This document shows, piece after piece, positions 6,103 to 9,241 of a stretch of 9,241 bases of DNA. Each line of letters starts with the position of its first letter. Position 1 is the first letter of the stretch. The stretch is from Bacteriovoracales bacterium. Its GTDB lineage: Bacteria > Bdellovibrionota > Bacteriovoracia > Bacteriovoracales > Bacteriovoracaceae. Both the position numbers and the translations under genes were made by a program. Under the pieces are notes generated by a model that did no database searches, had not been told where the DNA came from, and saw nothing but the letters and a program-made list of their open reading frames with translations. The stretch lies in contig SKGZ01000238.1 of the NCBI GenBank assembly GCA_007117175.1, positions 1-9,241 of the forward strand, in the 5' to 3' direction.

Positions 6103-7250
6103 GCAAGGGCCTGACTTAGGTCTGCAATCAAATCTTCAGAGTCTTCAATTCCAACCGAAATTCTAATGAAACTATCACTGATGCCAAGTAGCTCTCTTTG
6201 TTTCTTTGGAACCGAAGCATGGGTCATGATTGCTGGATGCTCGATGAGACTTTCAACTCCTCCTAGGCTCTCCGCTAATGAAAATATTTTAAGTTTTTTA
6301 AGGAAGTGAAGAGATTCTTTTTTACCTCCCTTTAAGTAGAAGCTAATCATTCCTCCAAAGCCATCCATTTGTTTTTTGGCAAGGGCATGTTGAGGGTGTG
6401 ATTTGAGACCTGGGTAAATGACCTGTGTGACTCGGGGGTGGTTCTCTAGGAAATTTGCCACATTGATGGCATTTGCGCAATGGGCTTTCATCCTTACTCC
6501 TAGGGTTTTAAGTCCACGCAAGACTAACCAGCTATCGAAAGGAGAAAGGCTTGGTCCGATGGAGTTTTGCAAGAACCATAGACGTTCATATAACTTTTTA
6601 TCGTTAAGCATAATTGCTCCGCCTACCACATCGCTGTGACCATTGAGGTATTTGGTTAGAGAATGAATGACAATATCCGCGCCTAGGCAAAGAGGTCGTT
6701 GTAGGTAAGGACTCATAAATGTGTTATCCACCACGAGAAGACACTTTTGCTTTTTACATTCCTTGGCAATTTTTTGAATATCTGAAATTTTGAGCATTGG
6801 ATTAGTTGGTGATTCCATCCATAGCACATCTGGTTTTGTTTCTTTTATTTTCGCCTTCAGCTTACCTAGATGAGTGGTGTCCACGAAGTGTATTTGATGA
6901 GTTTGCTGAAAAACTTGAGAAAAAAGTCTATTGGTCCCTCCATAGACATCGTCTCCGCATAAAATGACTGATTGGTGCTTGAGGGCATGAAGAATGAGTG
7001 TAATGGCGGCCATCCCGCTTGATGTCACAAGGCTATACTGAGCCTGTTCAAGGCTGGCAAGGCATTGCTCTAAACGACTACGTGTAGGATTGTGGCTTCG
7101 AGTGTATTCATAACCTTGGTGCTTACCAGGACTTTTTTGAACATAGGTTGACGTTTGAAAAATGGGAGGCATGATAGCGCCAGTACTGGGATCAGGTTCT
7201 CCGCCGACATGAATTGCTTGGGTTTGTATTTTGAGTTGTTTTTTTTTCAT
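6099..7250 (-). CDS. cystathionine gamma-lyase (Cys/Met metabolism PLP enzyme)
   Basis: The 383-residue protein is a full-length fold-type I PLP enzyme of the Cys/Met metabolism family. Visible features are YEYTR at 47-51, the phosphate-binding SSGMA at 77-81, DVYGGT at 101-106, ESPTNP at 146-151, VDNTF at 174-178 (D175 contacts the pyridine nitrogen), SLTKY at 197-201 (K200 forms the PLP Schiff base), SPFDSWL at 236-242 and SLGGVESL at 328-335. E48 and E333 occupy the places of the two Glu residues linked to cystathionine cleavage in yeast cystathionine gamma-lyase. Overall wording is also closest to eukaryotic-type gamma-lyases. The predicted reaction is cystathionine to cysteine, 2-oxobutanoate and ammonia. 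Gamma-synthase (metB) or homocysteine-forming activities cannot be excluded from sequence alone, but the adjacent cbs-like gene favours gamma-lyase. It starts 9 bases after the cbs-like stop with no good ribosome site, so translation probably depends on the gene before it. Confidence 0.85.
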   Translation of the reverse strand: MKKKQLKIQTQAIHVGGEPDPSTGAIMPPIFQTSTYVQKSPGKHQGYEYTRSHNPTRSRLEQCLASLEQAQYSLVTSSGMAAITLILHALKHQSVILCGDDVYGGTNRLFSQVFQQTHQIHFVDTTHLGKLKAKIKETKPDVLWMESPTNPMLKISDIQKIAKECKKQKCLLVVDNTFMSPYLQRPLCLGADIVIHSLTKYLNGHSDVVGGAIMLNDKKLYERLWFLQNSIGPSLSPFDSWLVLRGLKTLGVRMKAHCANAINVANFLENHPRVTQVIYPGLKSHPQHALAKKQMDGFGGMISFYLKGGKKESLHFLKKLKIFSLAESLGGVESLIEHPAIMTHASVPKKQRELLGISDSFIRISVGIEDSEDLIADLSQALA

Positions 7251-7259
7251 TTTTTGAGC

Positions 7260-8303
7260 CTAAACGATTTTGACACCTTCGCTGACCAAGTTGGCGATGT
7301 CTTGAGTTAATTGTGGATGACTTTCTTCGATATGGTATTGATGGGATTTCATCCATTGGTCATTAAAAATTTTAGAAATATAGCGAGAACCACTATCCGG
7401 TAAAATAACTAATATTCTTTTTGCTTCACTGAGTTTTTCTGCATGGCGAATAGCTCCTAGAACTGCCGCCCCACAGCTACCACCACAGTAAATACCCTCT
7501 TGTTTAAGAAGCTGACGAGTCATTTGAAAGCTTTCCTCATCTTTGACTATTTCGAAATCATCAATGACGTCAAAATGGATATTTTCAGGCAGAAAGTCTT
7601 CACCTAAACCTTCTAAGACATAGGGTTGAGCGGGAATTATTTCACCGGTTCTATGGTAGTGAGCAATAATGGAGCCTTCAATGTCAATTCCAACTGTTTT
7701 CAATTGGGGCATCTTAGTTTTTAAAAAGGCAGAAACCCCTGAAATTGTGCCTCCTGTCCCAACGCCTGCCATGAAAATATCAAAGTCACCTCCAGTCTGT
7801 TGAAAAATCTCAGGGCCTGTGGTTTGGTAATGATTCTCAAAATTGTCAGGATTATTGTATTGATTAGCATAAAAGGCATTTGGTAATGATTGGTAGAGTT
7901 TTTTTGCCACACTATAGTAGGAGCGAGGATCTTCTGGATCTACATTAGTTGGACAAATAACTACTTTTGCTCCAAAGGCCTTTAAAGCATTAATCTTTTC
8001 TTGGGATTGTTTATCGGCCATTACAAAAATACAGTGGCAATTATGAACAGCTGCAAACATGGCGATACCGACCCCTGTATTGCCTGAAGTCGCTTCGACA
8101 ATAATGCCTCCTTCCTTCAGCTCACCTCTTTCCCAAGCTTTTTGACAAAGATAATAACCAAGGCGATCTTTAATAGAGCCTCCGGGGTTAAGGTATTCTA
8201 ATTTAACATAAATGTCAGAACTCACATGCTTGGCAACTTTCTGTAGCTTTATGATTGGTGTATTACCGATAATATCAAGAATCGTTTTATTAAATTGTTT
8301 CAT
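7260..8303 (-). CDS. cbs: cystathionine beta-synthase-like PLP enzyme
   Basis: The 347-residue protein is a fold-type II PLP enzyme. GNTPIIKL (13-20) opens it. K45 in NPGGSIKDR is the PLP lysine, TSGNTG (72-77) is the substrate loop and GTGGT (182-186) holds the phosphate. S276 in CGGSCG aligns with the serine of human CBS that contacts the pyridine nitrogen. Several segments point to cystathionine beta-synthase rather than O-acetylserine sulfhydrylase (CysK): PTNVDPEDPRSYYSVAKKL (118-136), EGLGEDFLP (231-239) and LPDSGSRYISKIFNDQWM (301-318). The predicted reaction is serine plus homocysteine to cystathionine. It lacks the C-terminal tandem CBS domains and the N-terminal heme region of animal forms, so AdoMet control is unlikely. 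It begins inside the end of gshA (ATGA overlap) with a good GAGGAAG site 7 bases upstream. CysK-type side activity remains possible. Confidence 0.85.
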   Translation of the reverse strand: MKQFNKTILDIIGNTPIIKLQKVAKHVSSDIYVKLEYLNPGGSIKDRLGYYLCQKAWERGELKEGGIIVEATSGNTGVGIAMFAAVHNCHCIFVMADKQSQEKINALKAFGAKVVICPTNVDPEDPRSYYSVAKKLYQSLPNAFYANQYNNPDNFENHYQTTGPEIFQQTGGDFDIFMAGVGTGGTISGVSAFLKTKMPQLKTVGIDIEGSIIAHYHRTGEIIPAQPYVLEGLGEDFLPENIHFDVIDDFEIVKDEESFQMTRQLLKQEGIYCGGSCGAAVLGAIRHAEKLSEAKRILVILPDSGSRYISKIFNDQWMKSHQYHIEESHPQLTQDIANLVSEGVKIV

Positions 8304-9241
8304 ATTGAATCTTCCTCATTAATTTCGTAGGAGCAAGCCAAGCTTGAAAGTCTAGCAATAATAGAATAAACAGCTTCTTTTGCTTGATGGTCATGTCCTT
8401 GTTGTATTTCACTAATGCAATATTTTTGGTAAATCATTCCTCTGGCATTTAGGTTGGACTGAGAGTCTTTGAGAGGGTTAGTTCTTAAAAATCCACCCAC
8501 ACTTTTTCCATCAATAAGATAAATAGTGACTTCTGCTGGATTTTGGTCACAGCTCAGAATAGTTTCAACCCCCTCTTGCACTAGGACAGAGTCAAATTTG
8601 AGGTTGTTCTTACCAATATCCATTTTGTTGCGCGTTTTTCGATTCATTTTAAGAATATCTTCTGGCCCTTGGACCACTTGTATTCCCATGCCATAAGTAC
8701 CGCGATTTGCCTTTATAAATATCTTTTGCTCTGGTTGGATTTGTTTTTTGAGTTGGCTGACTTGCTCAGCTAAAATCTCTAGTCCTTCTTTTGTATGGAA
8801 ATCGATGTTTTCTACTAGGGAAAAACGCGCCTGAATGAGGTTGGGGTTAATTGAAAAATGTTCACAAAACTGATTGGCAATTTGACTGTAGTAATAGAAG
8901 TGACGAGCTTTTTGCCTGCGATACCAGCCTAACTTGGGAGTAGGAATGATTTGAGTTTGCAGAGTTTGCCATTCGACGTTCAGAGGAGATGATTGGTCGT
9001 TGTTCAGAATGGCCATATCAAATTGAGAAAATTTTGTTGCGATTCGTCCGTTATTGATATGGCCAAAATTGATTTCAAGGCGATGTCCTGAATGGGATTC
9101 AAGTTGAAGCGAATCTTGCTGATGAGCTTCAAACACTTTCGGATCCAGACTCACCAGACTGACTTGGAAACCTGCACGTTTAATCACCTCTTGGAGTGTA
9201 TAAAGATGATCAAGGTAAAAAAGATTTTTAGTATTTGACTC
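8300..9241 (-). CDS. gshA: glutamate-cysteine ligase, proteobacterial GshA type, 5' end cut by window edge
   Basis: The frame stays open from the TGA at 8300-8302 to the right edge, giving 313 visible residues. A GTG at 9187 lies in frame but is not the real start. The 18 codons before it read ESNTKNLFYLDHLYTLQEV, which continues the family pattern (N-x-x-NLFYL near the N-terminus). The family (Pfam GshA / TIGR02049, first described from Acidithiobacillus-type bacteria, about 430 residues) makes gamma-glutamylcysteine from glutamate and cysteine with ATP. It is unrelated to the E. coli enzyme. Diagnostic segments are LNNDQS, GWYRRQKARHF, FIKANRGTYGMG (visible residues 175-186, ATP-grasp-like), MNRKTRNKM, VLVQEGVET, IYLIDG and GGFLRTN with NLNARGM. 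Roughly 100 N-terminal residues lie outside. It is the most upstream visible gene of the operon; gshB is not in this window. Confidence 0.88.
   Translation of the reverse strand, partial: ESNTKNLFYLDHLYTLQEVIKRAGFQVSLVSLDPKVFEAHQQDSLQLESHSGHRLEINFGHINNGRIATKFSQFDMAILNNDQSSPLNVEWQTLQTQIIPTPKLGWYRRQKARHFYYYSQIANQFCEHFSINPNLIQARFSLVENIDFHTKEGLEILAEQVSQLKKQIQPEQKIFIKANRGTYGMGIQVVQGPEDILKMNRKTRNKMDIGKNNLKFDSVLVQEGVETILSCDQNPAEVTIYLIDGKSVGGFLRTNPLKDSQSNLNARGMIYQKYCISEIQQGHDHQAKEAVYSIIARLSSLACSYEINEEDSI
8311..8317 (-). promoter_or_regulatory. ribosome binding site of the cbs-like gene, inside gshA
   Basis: The minus strand reads GAGGAAG, then seven bases (ATTCAAT), then the ATG at 8303. The site lies within the last codons of gshA, whose TGA overlaps the ATG as ATGA. 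It supports both the chosen start and coupled translation of the two genes. Confidence 0.65.

Noticed and set aside
6418..6639. Plus-strand 73-codon frame opposite the gamma-lyase
   Set aside because: It is opposite conserved PLP-enzyme sequence and has no ribosome site.
7721..7912. Minus-strand 63-codon frame in another phase inside the cbs-like gene
   Set aside because: It is nested in a conserved enzyme and has no start signal.

Overview
The window is visibly AT-rich and densely coding, with no gene-free stretch over about 100 bases. It looks like the chromosome of a free-living Gram-negative bacterium. A Suv3-type RNA helicase, a proteobacterial (GshA/TIGR02049-like) glutamate-cysteine ligase, an HD-GYP protein, and several secreted or membrane proteins with no recognisable family fit Bdellovibrionota (Bdellovibrio/Bacteriovorax-like) best. 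That placement is an inference from gene content and composition, not from a marker gene. No mobile element, tRNA, rRNA, CRISPR array or phage gene is visible.

Layout, left to right. Bases 1-165 (minus) hold the N-terminus of a nitronate monooxygenase-like protein that runs off the left edge. It is divergent from a large Suv3-like RNA helicase (plus, 219-2825), with 53 bp between them. A single-pass membrane protein with a six-cysteine extracytoplasmic domain follows (plus, 2871-3572). It converges, 6 bp apart, on a stand-alone HD-GYP phosphodiesterase (minus, 3579-4307). A 102-bp divergent spacer with a perfect 12-bp palindrome separates the HD-GYP gene from an overlapping plus-strand pair. 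The first of the pair is a protein that looks like a degenerate SpoIIE/RsbU-type phosphatase (4410-5474); the second is a secreted cysteine-rich protein (5455-6102).

The right third is a compact minus-strand operon read from the right edge: gshA (cut by the edge), then a cystathionine beta-synthase-like gene overlapping it by 4 bases (ATGA), then a cystathionine gamma-lyase-like gene 9 bases further on. The last gene's stop overlaps the stop of the convergent secreted-protein gene.

Together the right-hand operon reads as a pathway: homocysteine + serine to cystathionine to cysteine (reverse transsulfuration), with cysteine passed to gamma-glutamylcysteine and on to glutathione. The centre combines c-di-GMP turnover, a phosphatase-like signalling protein and envelope proteins of unknown function. 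This is the least explained part of the window.
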